A DNA stretch of 49,750 nucleotides, from NCBI RefSeq assembly GCF_001601825.1, contig NZ_LUJK01000021.1, positions 1-49,750 on the forward strand, read 5' to 3'. The position numbers and the translations under genes are program-made. The stretch is from Limnobacter sp. CACIAM 66H1 (GTDB taxonomy: Bacteria; Pseudomonadota; Gammaproteobacteria; Burkholderiales; Burkholderiaceae_B). Under the pieces are notes generated by a model. The model had not been told where the DNA came from, did not search any database, and worked only from the letters and a program-made list of their open reading frames with translations. This document shows positions 9,386 through 18,016 of this stretch, piece after piece (positions within the stretch are counted from its first letter, which is position 1; the number at the start of each line of letters is the position of its first letter).

Positions 9386-9418
9386 TGGTGCGCCTGCCTT
9401 TTTTGGGCAAGCGCGCCA
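9386..9418. terminator. Hairpin between convergent bktB and serB
   Basis: TGGTGCGC-C-TGCC (9386-9398) pairs with GGCA-A-GCGCGCCA (9406-9418), with a T-rich loop between. It lies 12 bp after bktB and 14 bp after the serB end, a position suited to a two-way terminator. No T-run follows the stem, so the call is tentative. Confidence 0.45.
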
Positions 9419-9431
9419 TCCGCGTTCCACG

Positions 9432-10304
9432 TTAAATATTCGCCTCAAACCATTTGCATATTGTGTCCAACCCGCCGTGGTTGATGCAAAAATCTGTTTT
9501 CTCCTGCACCACTGGCTTGGCATGAAAAGCCACGCTGGCACCTGAAATTTCCATCATTTTCAAATCGTTCGATCCATCGCCCACCACAATGGCGCGTGAG
9601 GGCTCGCAGCCCAATATTGTGCAGGTTTCCAACACGGTTTCGCGTTTTACTTCTGCATCCACAATGGTGCCCAGCACACGGCCTGTCAAATGCCCATCTA
9701 CAATTTCAAGTGTGTTGGAGCGGGTGTAATCCAGCCCCAATACTTCTTTCATTTTGTCTGTGAAAAATGTGAAGCCACCACTGACCAACAATGTTTTCCA
9801 CTTGTTTGCTTTGGCATACGCTATCAGTTCTTCTGCGCCCGGTGATAAGCGCAGGCGTTCTTCAAATACGGATTGCAGGCAGCTTTCCGGCACGCCCTTG
9901 AGCAAGGCCACGCGGCGGTTCAGGCTTTCAGAAAAATCTTTGATCTCGCCGCGCATGGCAGCTTCGGTAATTTCTGAAACCTCTTTTTTCTTGCCCGCAA
10001 AGTCGGCAATTTCATCGATGCATTCAATGGTAATCAAGGTGCTGTCCATGTCCATGGCCAGCAGCTTGAATTCATTGGCCTGAAACTCGGCCTCCAGAAT
10101 TGCAAAATCGAATTGATGTGTACGTGCCAACGGTCGCAAGGTGTCGGTGATTGCAGCTTTGGGCAGGGTATAGGCTTCTGGAATTTCGATGCATGCCTGG
10201 TGATTCAGCACCTCAACACCCAAGGTTGGAAGGCTCAGTGCATCCAGGGCTGTGTGCACTTGTGCTGTGCTTAAAGTTTGCGAGGAAAAGAATAGTCGGC
10301 TCAT
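9432..10304 (-). CDS. serB: Phosphoserine phosphatase SerB
   Basis: It catalyses the last step of serine biosynthesis, hydrolysing phosphoserine. It is a HAD-superfamily enzyme with the nucleophile motif DMDST at residues 85-89, then the cap domain (ECIDEIADFAGKK), LVSGGFTFF with the conserved Ser and Gly, and GDGSNDLKMM with the Mg-binding Asp pair. The N-terminal ~75 residues form the small ACT-like domain usual in proteobacterial SerB. Length is 290 aa. Its start overlaps the stop of the upstream Sel1 gene by 4 bp, which suggests an mfd-sel1-serB operon. Confidence 0.95.
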   Translation of the reverse strand: MSRLFFSSQTLSTAQVHTALDALSLPTLGVEVLNHQACIEIPEAYTLPKAAITDTLRPLARTHQFDFAILEAEFQANEFKLLAMDMDSTLITIECIDEIADFAGKKKEVSEITEAAMRGEIKDFSESLNRRVALLKGVPESCLQSVFEERLRLSPGAEELIAYAKANKWKTLLVSGGFTFFTDKMKEVLGLDYTRSNTLEIVDGHLTGRVLGTIVDAEVKRETVLETCTILGCEPSRAIVVGDGSNDLKMMEISGASVAFHAKPVVQEKTDFCINHGGLDTICKWFEANI

Positions 10305-11344
10305 GGTGTGCTCTCCGTGGGTTGCGCGGATTCTACCTTGTCAGTTGCAGGAATGTTGCCGGCGGGCTCTTGAAGTTGTGCCAAGAGTTCAATCGAGGGT
10401 TTGTGACCCCGTTGCGCCGCAAGGTTTAACCATTGTAACCCCAAGGGCTTGTTGACAGGAAATCGGGTTCCTTCATGGAGCAGGCTGCCCAGGAGATACA
10501 TGGATTCAAGCTCACCCTGTTGCGCGGCTGCGTTGAGCAGGGCCAGTACGGCAGGGTCTTCGGGTTGCAGGGGCACTTCATTTTTCAACACCAACTCGGC
10601 CAACTCGTGGCTTGCCTTTGGATGATTCAAGCGCGCAGCACGCCTTATCCAAAACATGCGGTCTTCACCTTCAAATTTGCTCAATCGGTAGCGCGCGTTG
10701 GCGTCGCCAGCATTGGCCAGGGTGTATAGCAGGCGTTTTTTCTGTTCGCAGAATTCGTTGTTGGGACAGTAAACCTCTTCTTTGCCTTGGTCGAGTCGCT
10801 TTAAAGCGTAATGTGTGCAGGGCAGGTGTACTTCTGCGCAGGAATCAAGATGCTGCTGGGCTTCAATTTTACTGTGTCCGAATGGGCTCTCCAATTGGCT
10901 TTCAAGCACGGTTTTTGAATACAGCAATTGCGATGGGTGGTGTTGGTCTCGCGATGCGCGACGCAACCAACCCATACCCTCGGTTAACTGTTTGTTCAAA
11001 TCGCTTTGACTGGCGTTGAATACATCAAGCAACAGCAATTGCCCCAGATAATATTGAGCAGGAGTATGGTTTTGTAGGGCTGCTTTACCCAGCCACACGC
11101 GTGCAACTTTCAGGTCGCGCTCTACCACATCGCCGCGTAAGCGCATCAGCCCAAGTGTGGTTTGTACCTCAGCATCGCCCGCTTCGGCCTTTGGTAGAAG
11201 CGCTTTGTACACGGTCATCCCAGCATCGCCAGCCGTCGGGCTTTCCGCTGCTTTGGCGGTGGCTGCATTGAGAATCGCACAGCCAAGAAGCGCTGCGCCC
11301 AACAAGTGCAACCAAATTTGGTGTCTGCCAGCGTTGTGGGTCAT
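10301..11344 (-). CDS. Exported Sel1-repeat (TPR-like) protein
   Basis: The first 32 residues form a signal peptide: His/Arg at the start, then LLGAALLGCAILNAATAKA with an AKA-type cleavage site. The rest is built of Sel1-like helical repeats, for example TTLGLMRLRGDVVERDLKVA, AQYYLGQLL and MYLLGSLLHEGTRFPVNKPLG, at intervals. Cysteines at CAEVHLPC and CPNNEFC might form disulfides in the periplasm. Such proteins usually serve as protein-interaction scaffolds; the partner is unknown. It starts 4 bp after the mfd stop and overlaps serB by 4 bp, so it is translated from the same message. Function is not recognised. Confidence 0.85.
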   Translation of the reverse strand: MTHNAGRHQIWLHLLGAALLGCAILNAATAKAAESPTAGDAGMTVYKALLPKAEAGDAEVQTTLGLMRLRGDVVERDLKVARVWLGKAALQNHTPAQYYLGQLLLLDVFNASQSDLNKQLTEGMGWLRRASRDQHHPSQLLYSKTVLESQLESPFGHSKIEAQQHLDSCAEVHLPCTHYALKRLDQGKEEVYCPNNEFCEQKKRLLYTLANAGDANARYRLSKFEGEDRMFWIRRAARLNHPKASHELAELVLKNEVPLQPEDPAVLALLNAAAQQGELESMYLLGSLLHEGTRFPVNKPLGLQWLNLAAQRGHKPSIELLAQLQEPAGNIPATDKVESAQPTESTP

Positions 11345-11348
11345 GAAT

Positions 11349-14300
11349 TCAAGCCAGTTGTTTGATCAAACCTTTGAGAAACTGTACACGGTCGCTGACT
11401 TTCGGGAAACTGCGTGTGATCCGCAAGCGTTCAGCACCAGCCAGTTTCATGTCCTTTTCTTTTTGAATCATCAAGATAATTTTGCCCGCATCCACATTCG
11501 GTTGGGTATCAAACTGCACCACCGTTGCGTCGGTGGAGCTGTCAATTTTTGCAATGCCCAGTGGTTTGGCCAGAATGCGTAGACGGTGCGTTTCCAGCAG
11601 TGCCGTGGCTGCGTCAGGCAATTTGCCAAAACGGTCAATCAATTCCTCTTGTACCTCTGAAATAAAGTCCATTTCTTCTGTGCTGGCGAGGCGCTTGTAC
11701 AGCGTAAGACGCTCATGTACATCGGGGCAGTAATCCTCCGGTAGCAGGGCAGGGGTGTGGAGGTTAATTTCTACCGTGGCGTTCAGCGGTGCGGTTAAAT
11801 CGGGCTCTTTACCTGCGCGCAAACTGCGTACGGCGTGGTTCAGCATATCGGTGTACATTTGAAAACCCACTTCGTGCACATTGCCGCTCTGGTTGGCGCC
11901 CAGCACTTCACCAGCGCCACGAATTTCAAGGTCATGCATGGCCAGGTAAAAACCGCTGCCAAGGTCTTCCATCATGGTAATGGCTTCGAGGCGACGCTCG
12001 GCATTTTTGCTCAAACCTTCTTCATTGTTCACCATCATGTAGGCGTAGGCCTGGTGGTGGCTTCGCCCAACCCGGCCGCGCAGCTGGTGCAATTGTGCCA
12101 AGCCGAATTTATCCGCGCGATGAATGACAATGGTGTTGGCGGTGGGTACATCAATACCGGTTTCAATAATGGTGGTGCACAACAACACGTTGAAGCGCTG
12201 TTGATAAAAATCGCGCATCACACGTTCAAGGTCGCGTTCGTTCATTTGCCCGTGGGCAATCCCGATTCGTGCTTCGGGCAGTATTCTCTCAAGCGCTTCT
12301 CGGCGGTTTTCAATCGTGTCCACTTCATTGTGAAGGTAGTAAACCTGCCCACCACGTTTCAATTCACGCAGCACGGCTTCACGAATGACACTGTCGGTTT
12401 CGCGGCGCACAAAGGTTTTAATGGACAGGCGGCGTTGTGGTGCGGTGGCAATCACCGAAAAATCTCGAATGCCTTCCATGCTCATCGCCAGGGTGCGAGG
12501 AATGGGTGTTGCGGTCAGAGTAAGCACATCTACTTCAGCACGCAGATTTTTCAGCGCTTCTTTTTGGCGCACACCAAAACGATGTTCTTCATCAATAATT
12601 ACCAAGCCAAGGCGTGAAAACTCCACCTCGGAGCTCAGCACCTTGTGGGTTCCTATAATGATGTCGGCACGCCCACTGTTGATTAATTCAACTGCATCCC
12701 GAATTTCCTTGGGCGATTTGAAACGCGACAATTCAACCACCTTCACAGGCCAGTCCGAAAACCGGTCTGAGAAGGTCTGAAAATGTTGTTCAGCAAGCAA
12801 TGTGGTGGGTGCCAGCAGCACCACCTGTTTGCCATCCATTACGCTGACGAAAGCAGCACGCAAGGCTACTTCGGTTTTTCCAAAGCCCACATCGCCGCAC
12901 ACCAGGCGGTCCATGGGGCGAGGTGAGGTCATGTCGGCAATGACGGCTCGAATCGCAGCGGCCTGGTCAGCGGTTTCTTCAAAACCGAATTTTTCAACAA
13001 AGGCTTCGTAGTCGCCAATGCTTAACTTGAATTCATGGCCTTTGCGCAGCGCGCGGCGGGCATAAAGGTTGAGCAATTCGGCCGCGGTGTCGCGCACCAT
13101 TTTTGCCGCTTTCTTTTTTGCCTTTTCCCATTGGCCTGAACCCAGGGCATGTACTGGCGCATTTTCCGGGTCAGCGCCGCTATAGCGGGCAATCACATGC
13201 AGTTGGGCGACCGGCACAAACAGGTTTGAACCATTGGCATATTCAAGGTGCAGGAATTCAGATGCGCCTTCACCAAGGTCCATGCTGATCAGACCTTTGT
13301 AGCGGCCTATGCCATGCTGCTGGTGCACTACCGGATCGCCAATTTTCAGTTCAGACAAATCGCGAATCATGGATTCAACGTTGCTTTGCCTTTCCTGTTG
13401 CCTGCGTGCGCCGCGGCGGCGGGGTGAGAGCGAGAATAATTCTGCTTCCGTGACGAACGCCACTTGCGCTTCCAGCCCGCGGTGTACGCCAAATCCTTGG
13501 TCGAGCACTGCAGTGCACAGTACAAAACGTTCGCCACTTTCTAGTGCACCTTGCAGTGTTTCTGTTTGGTGGGGCTTTAGTTTGTGTTCCAGAAAATACT
13601 GGTTCAGGGTTTCGCGGCGACCATCGCTTGGTGCCACCATGATGACTTGTTTGTAGCTTCCTGCACCCGTTCGTTCTACCAGGTTGCGGAACTTGAAAAT
13701 TGGATCGTCGGCTTTGCGATCTGCAGCCAGGTCGGGCAGCAGCGCGCCGCTGTATTCCGGCACCAGGGCGTTCTTGGATGCCGACAAATTTACGCGTGCA
13801 GCATTCTCGAAACTACTGAAGAATTCAGTGGCATTCAGGTAAATTTCGGAAGGTCGTAGAATAGGGCGTTGAATGTCTTTCGAAAGAAAATCGAAACGGC
13901 TTTGTGTGTCAGCCCAAAATGTTTGCAAGGCTTGGTCGACGTCGCCATGTTGAATAAACACCAGTTCTTTTTTGGGCAGGTAATCAATAAGGCTGGCGGT
14001 GTTCTCAAAAAACAGGGGCAGGTAATACTCAATGCCTGCGCTGGCCACGCCCGTGCCCATATCTCGGTAAATGGACACCTTGGAAGGGTCACCTTCGAAA
14101 CGTTCCCGCCATTTGCTGCGAAATTGCGCACGGCTTTGTTCATCCATGGGGTATTCGCGGCCAGGTAGCAGGCGCATTTCCCGCACGGGGTACAGGCTGC
14201 GTTGGGTGTCTACATCGAATGTTTTGATGGATTCAATTTCATCATCAAACAAATCAATTCGAAACGGCAATGCAGTGCCGGTTGCAAACAGGTCGATAAT

Positions 14301-14813
14301 GCCGCCGCGAATACAGTATTCACCGGGTGTCATGACCTGTGAAACATGGTTATAACCCGCAATCGTCAACTGCTCACGCAGCTTCTTTTCATTCAGTTTG
14401 TCGCCCGTTTTGAAGTAGAAAGTACTGCCAGCCAAAAACGAAGGGGGTGCCAGTTTCTGGATGGCAGTGCTGGCCGCTGTAATCAACACATCCAGATCAC
14501 CACGCTGGGTTTGGTAAAGCGTGGCGAGTCGTTCGGATACCAAGTCTTGGTGGGCTGACAAACTGTCGTAGGGCAGTGTTTCCCAGTCAGGCAGGTAATG
14601 CACTTTTAATGCGGGTGCAAACAAGGCGATTTCTTCTTGTAGGCGTGTGGCGTCGTGTGGGTTGGCGCAGGTAATCAGGCAAAGTTTGTCCAGTGTCTTT
14701 GCCTGGGTACACAGTTGCGCCAACAAAAACGCATCAGCGCTGCCTGGTGGGTGCGCCAAGCTGAGCCTGTGGCCGCTGGTTAGCTGAAAAGAAGAAGTAA
14801 AATATGACAGCAT
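11349..14813 (-). CDS. mfd: Transcription-repair coupling factor Mfd
   Basis: Mfd removes RNA polymerase stalled at lesions and recruits UvrA. In order: a UvrB-like N-terminal module; the RNA-polymerase-interacting domain (IGDPVVHQQHGIGRYKGL, about residue 490); a RecG-like helicase with Walker A GDVGFGKT (about 642-649), DEEHRFG (motif II), TATPIPRTLAM (motif III) and QLRGRVGRS (motif VI); and the C-terminal TRCF domain. I prefer ATG 14813 (MLSYFTSSF), giving 1154 aa; an in-frame ATG at 14843 adds ten residues. It is first of mfd-sel1-serB and divergent from ispD. Confidence 0.95.
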   Translation of the reverse strand: MLSYFTSSFQLTSGHRLSLAHPPGSADAFLLAQLCTQAKTLDKLCLITCANPHDATRLQEEIALFAPALKVHYLPDWETLPYDSLSAHQDLVSERLATLYQTQRGDLDVLITAASTAIQKLAPPSFLAGSTFYFKTGDKLNEKKLREQLTIAGYNHVSQVMTPGEYCIRGGIIDLFATGTALPFRIDLFDDEIESIKTFDVDTQRSLYPVREMRLLPGREYPMDEQSRAQFRSKWRERFEGDPSKVSIYRDMGTGVASAGIEYYLPLFFENTASLIDYLPKKELVFIQHGDVDQALQTFWADTQSRFDFLSKDIQRPILRPSEIYLNATEFFSSFENAARVNLSASKNALVPEYSGALLPDLAADRKADDPIFKFRNLVERTGAGSYKQVIMVAPSDGRRETLNQYFLEHKLKPHQTETLQGALESGERFVLCTAVLDQGFGVHRGLEAQVAFVTEAELFSLSPRRRGARRQQERQSNVESMIRDLSELKIGDPVVHQQHGIGRYKGLISMDLGEGASEFLHLEYANGSNLFVPVAQLHVIARYSGADPENAPVHALGSGQWEKAKKKAAKMVRDTAAELLNLYARRALRKGHEFKLSIGDYEAFVEKFGFEETADQAAAIRAVIADMTSPRPMDRLVCGDVGFGKTEVALRAAFVSVMDGKQVVLLAPTTLLAEQHFQTFSDRFSDWPVKVVELSRFKSPKEIRDAVELINSGRADIIIGTHKVLSSEVEFSRLGLVIIDEEHRFGVRQKEALKNLRAEVDVLTLTATPIPRTLAMSMEGIRDFSVIATAPQRRLSIKTFVRRETDSVIREAVLRELKRGGQVYYLHNEVDTIENRREALERILPEARIGIAHGQMNERDLERVMRDFYQQRFNVLLCTTIIETGIDVPTANTIVIHRADKFGLAQLHQLRGRVGRSHHQAYAYMMVNNEEGLSKNAERRLEAITMMEDLGSGFYLAMHDLEIRGAGEVLGANQSGNVHEVGFQMYTDMLNHAVRSLRAGKEPDLTAPLNATVEINLHTPALLPEDYCPDVHERLTLYKRLASTEEMDFISEVQEELIDRFGKLPDAATALLETHRLRILAKPLGIAKIDSSTDATVVQFDTQPNVDAGKIILMIQKEKDMKLAGAERLRITRSFPKVSDRVQFLKGLIKQLA

Positions 14814-14895
14814 AAGGTTCGCCCGCTTGGATACAACAACCATGCTGGTTTTCCAGTGGGCGTCAAGTTCGGGTTTTGGGTCGATGAATCAAGGC

Positions 14896-14908
14896 CCGTA
14901 TTATACGG
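14896..14908 (+). promoter_or_regulatory. Palindrome over possible ispD -10 box
   Basis: CCGTA-TTA-TACGG is a perfect inverted repeat. TATTAT (14899-14904) inside it is a 5/6 -10 match, 35 bp before ispD. A weak -35 (TTGGGT, 14876-14881 region) lies about 18 bp upstream. It could be an operator in the mfd/ispD divergent spacer. Confidence 0.3.
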
Positions 14909-14938
14909 CGGCAAGTACCCGCATAGGAACAGGCTTTC

Positions 14939-15670
14939 ATGGCAAAAACTGCCAAGTATTTTGGATTGGTGCCCGCAGGTGGGGCGGGTCGTCGCTTCGG
15001 TGGCGCCATTCCCAAGCAATATACGATACTGGGCGCTAAAACAGTGCTGGAGCACAGCGTAGGGGCATTGTTGGCTGACCCGCGCGTGGAAAAGGTGTTC
15101 GTGGTTGTTGCAAGTGATGATTCCGCAGCGATGAAGCTGTTTCAGGGCAACAGCCAGGTTATCTGCCTGCCCTTGGGGGGACAGGAACGCGTGAATAGCG
15201 TGCTCAATGGCCTGAACCATTTGCTTGAAAATTTACTGGTGGGTGAAACCGATTGGGTTTTGGTGCACGATGCCGCGCGGCCTGGCTTGAGCGCTGCCGC
15301 GTTGAAACGCCTGATTGATGAGGGCAGTGAACACATTGCGGGCGCGTTGTTGGCTGTGCCTGTGGCGGATACCTTGAAGAGAACCAGCTTGGCCCAAGAA
15401 GGCGAAGTGATTGCTCAACACACGGTGCCCAGAGACCACTTGTGGGCGGCGCAGACGCCGCAAATGTTTCGGGCGCAGGCGCTTAGCATGGCTATTTCCG
15501 AGTGCTTGTACAAAGGTGCCCAGTTAACCGACGATGCCAGTGCGATTGAAACCCTGGGCATTGGTCCCCTGATCGTTCCGGGGCATGTGGAAAACATGAA
15601 AATTACCCAAGCCGAAGATTTGCGGACAGTGGCCAGATTGCTTGGTTTGCATCAGGAGAATTTTGAATGA
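14939..15670 (+). CDS. ispD: 2-C-methyl-D-erythritol 4-phosphate cytidylyltransferase IspD
   Basis: It transfers CMP from CTP to methylerythritol phosphate in the non-mevalonate isoprenoid pathway. The nucleotide-binding signature is [19 protein letters not shown] (residues 10-28). HDAARPG (about 105) and [10 protein letters not shown] with TDDASAIE follow, all diagnostic of IspD. Length (243 aa) is normal. Its 3' end overlaps ispF by 4 bp (ATGA), the common ispDF arrangement. Confidence 0.96.
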   Translation: MAKTAKYFGLVPAGGAGRRFGGAIPKQYTILGAKTVLEHSVGALLADPRVEKVFVVVASDDSAAMKLFQGNSQVICLPLGGQERVNSVLNGLNHLLENLLVGETDWVLVHDAARPGLSAAALKRLIDEGSEHIAGALLAVPVADTLKRTSLAQEGEVIAQHTVPRDHLWAAQTPQMFRAQALSMAISECLYKGAQLTDDASAIETLGIGPLIVPGHVENMKITQAEDLRTVARLLGLHQENFE

Positions 15671-16161
15671 GTGAAATTGGCCGCTTGAGAGTGGGGCAGG
15701 GGTATGACGTACATCGCCTGGTCGAAGGGCGTCGGCTGATTTTGGGCGGAGTACACATTCCTTCCGAGCTCGGTTTGCTGGGTCATTCCGATGCAGATGC
15801 GCTGTTGCACGCCATTACTGATGCAATTCTGGGCGCTTGCGCGATGGGCGATATTGGCACTCATTTTTCAGACACAGACCCACAGTTTGAAGGGGCTGAT
15901 AGCGGCATCCTATTAAAAAACGTGATCGAGAAGGCCGGACGTAAGGGGTTTACCTTGATCAATATCGATTCCACTCTGATTTGCCAAAGCCCAAAGCTTG
16001 CCCCTCACATGGCAGCCATGCATTCAAGTTTAAGCAGCCTTTGTGGCTTGCCACTGGATGCAGTCAACATCAAGGCCAAAACCAACGAAAAACTGGGTTA
16101 CCTTGGTCGCAAGGAGGCCATTGAGGCGCAGGCTGTGGTGCTGATGGTGAAGGGTGAGTGA
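15667..16161 (+). CDS. ispF: 2-C-methyl-D-erythritol 2,4-cyclodiphosphate synthase IspF
   Basis: It cyclises the CDP-methylerythritol phosphate made two steps after IspD, releasing CMP. Motifs are GQGYDVHRL with the zinc ligands Asp and His, [15 protein letters not shown] with the third His, [11 protein letters not shown], and [17 protein letters not shown] near the C-terminus. The active form is a trimer. At 164 aa it is slightly longer than the usual 157-160. It overlaps ispD upstream, and its stop overlaps the tsaB start (TGATG). Confidence 0.96.
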   Translation: MSEIGRLRVGQGYDVHRLVEGRRLILGGVHIPSELGLLGHSDADALLHAITDAILGACAMGDIGTHFSDTDPQFEGADSGILLKNVIEKAGRKGFTLINIDSTLICQSPKLAPHMAAMHSSLSSLCGLPLDAVNIKAKTNEKLGYLGRKEAIEAQAVVLMVKGE

Positions 16162-16862
16162 TGGCTTCCCGTTTTATTTTGGCGATCAGTACCAGTTCCG
16201 GTGTTGCCAAGGTGGTGGCCACCACTGAACCGCATGGATCCGATTCGCTGGGTGCTGGCCTGTTTGGTTTTGAAATTGTGGATTACAAAAGCCAGTCTGC
16301 CCAATTGCTGCCCATGATTCGGCAACACCTTGAACAATCTGGGGCAAAGCCCGCCCAGTGTGCAGCGATTGCCGTAGATATTGGCCCAGGTGGCTTTACC
16401 AGCTTGCGCACAGCATGTGGTATTGCCCAAGGTCTGGCTGTGGCCTGGCAAGTACCCGCTGTGCCGTTGACCAGCTTTGAATGCATGTTGCCCGAACAGT
16501 ACAGTGATCAGTCGTTCACACTATTGATTGATGCGCGTTTGAATGAAATCTATGCCGCTCGCATTCGGCGGACTTCGAAGGGTACGGAGTGGTTGGATCC
16601 TCCCCATTTGTTGGCCATGGATGAATTTCAGAACATTCAAGGGCCTGCTGTGTGTGATGCCCATTTGTATGCTCAGCGAGCAAACCCCGGTAAAGGCATT
16701 GAGCCTGGGGTAGTCTGTGCAACTCGCTTGGCACAGTTGGCCTGGCAAGAGTTTGCGGCAGGTCGAGTGGTTGCGCCGTTTGACTGTCAGCCTTTGTATG
16801 TTCGCGACAAGGTCGCCCAAACCACCACTGAACGATTGGCGTTGAAGCATGGCGTTATTTAG
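16161..16862 (+). CDS. tsaB: tRNA t6A37 biosynthesis protein TsaB
   Basis: TsaB is the non-catalytic partner of TsaD in making N6-threonylcarbamoyladenosine at position 37 of ANN-decoding tRNAs. It has the ASKHA-type fold start (FILAISTSSGVAKV) and the family motif VDIGPGGFTSLRTACGIAQGLA (about residues 73-94). ATG 16161 overlaps the ispF stop; a GTG one codon upstream is also in frame. At 233 aa it is full length. It overlaps rimI by 14 bp, a frequent pairing because both act on translation components. Confidence 0.92.
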   Translation: MASRFILAISTSSGVAKVVATTEPHGSDSLGAGLFGFEIVDYKSQSAQLLPMIRQHLEQSGAKPAQCAAIAVDIGPGGFTSLRTACGIAQGLAVAWQVPAVPLTSFECMLPEQYSDQSFTLLIDARLNEIYAARIRRTSKGTEWLDPPHLLAMDEFQNIQGPAVCDAHLYAQRANPGKGIEPGVVCATRLAQLAWQEFAAGRVVAPFDCQPLYVRDKVAQTTTERLALKHGVI

Positions 16863-17301
16863 TATTCGACCCATGACAGAGGCCGATGTGCCTGCTGTAA
16901 TTCTGGTTGAGAACCAGATTTACGAGTTTCCCTGGACAGACCGGAATTTTCTGGACTCTTTGCGGGCGGGTTATCACATGCACTGCATGTGGTTGGATGA
17001 GCAACTTGCAGGATACATCGTGATGATGCACGTGGTGGATGAATACCACTTGCTGAACATCTCTATTCGTGCCGATTTGCAAGGCATGGGGCACGGCAAG
17101 CACTTGTTGCAATGGGGCATTGGTCAGGCCAAACTGGCCAATGCAACCGGCATGTTGCTAGAGGTCAGACCCAGCAATGTGACTGCAAAAAACCTGTATG
17201 AGAAAGAGGGGTTCAAACTGATTGGGGCCCGCAAGAATTACTACCCGTCTCAACTGGGCCGCGAAGACGCCTTGGTGATGTTCAAACGATTTACAGGTTG
17301 A
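16849..17301 (+). CDS. rimI: Ribosomal protein S18 alanine N-acetyltransferase RimI
   Basis: This is a GNAT acetyltransferase that acetylates the N-terminal Ala of ribosomal protein S18. N-terminal IRPMTEADVPAV is followed by IYEFPWT, typical of RimI. The acetyl-CoA-binding loop is the QGMGHGKHLL segment (about residues 82-91). LEVRPSNVTAKNLYEKEGF is the characteristic RimI C-terminal motif. Length is 150 aa. It begins inside the tsaB 3' end. Confidence 0.94.
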   Translation: MALFSIRPMTEADVPAVILVENQIYEFPWTDRNFLDSLRAGYHMHCMWLDEQLAGYIVMMHVVDEYHLLNISIRADLQGMGHGKHLLQWGIGQAKLANATGMLLEVRPSNVTAKNLYEKEGFKLIGARKNYYPSQLGREDALVMFKRFTG

Positions 17302-17306
17302 CCGGA

Positions 17307-18008
17307 ATGACAAGCACTCGAAGCAAAGCTGATCTGTTCAATGCCATGGGTATCGGCCCAGTGTGGGAATTGCGGAAACAGGAAAGCGAGTCAAAGCCAT
17401 CCGCGATGGCAAGTGGCGTGGCGTTTGACGAAATGTCGACAGCAGCACCTTCGCTTGAATCGCTGCGGGAAAGTGTAGCTACGTGCAAACAATGCGGTTT
17501 GTGCGAAACCCGCAAGCAAACCGTGTTTGCCGATGGCGTACCCCATGCCCCCTTGATGGTGGTGGGGGAGGGGCCAGGCGTGGAGGAGGATGCGACCGGT
17601 CTGCCATTTGTGGGCAAGTCAGGGCAGTTGTTGGACCGCATGCTGAAAGCGATTGGCGCAAGCCGTACAACCAACACCTACATTGCCAATGTGGTGAAGT
17701 GTCACCCGCCGGGCAACCGCAATCCTGAGCAGGCAGAAATTGAACAATGTTCGCCCTATCTGGTTCAGCAAATCAAGGCAAGTGGACCCAAAGTGTTGTT
17801 GCTGGTTGGGCGCTTTGCAATTCAAACTCTTCTGAATACAAAAAAGCCAGTGGGCGACTTGCGGGGCGTGGTTCACCTAGTGAGCCTGGATGGTCTTGAT
17901 ATTCCCGCCGTAGTGACCTACCACCCCGCGTATTTATTGCGCAGACCTGAGGAAAAATCAAAAGCGTGGGACGATTTGTTGTTGCTGAAACAGCAAGGTT
18001 TGATTTAA
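17307..18008 (+). CDS. Uracil-DNA glycosylase, family 4 (Fe-S)
   Basis: It removes uracil from DNA. Family-4 features are visible: Cys pair CKQCGLCETRKQTVF near residue 60 and CHPPGNRNP further on, for the [4Fe-4S] cluster; the active-site motif GEGPGVEEDATGLPFVGKSG; and the second motif TYHPAYLLRRPE near the C-terminus. The first ~50 residues are a low-similarity leader with FNAMGIGPVWELR, as in other betaproteobacterial copies. ATG 17307 is preferred over an in-frame TTG at 17298. It follows rimI closely and is convergent with lplT, only 8 bp away. Confidence 0.92.
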   Translation: MTSTRSKADLFNAMGIGPVWELRKQESESKPSAMASGVAFDEMSTAAPSLESLRESVATCKQCGLCETRKQTVFADGVPHAPLMVVGEGPGVEEDATGLPFVGKSGQLLDRMLKAIGASRTTNTYIANVVKCHPPGNRNPEQAEIEQCSPYLVQQIKASGPKVLLLVGRFAIQTLLNTKKPVGDLRGVVHLVSLDGLDIPAVVTYHPAYLLRRPEEKSKAWDDLLLLKQQGLI

Positions 18009-18016
18009 GCCATCTG

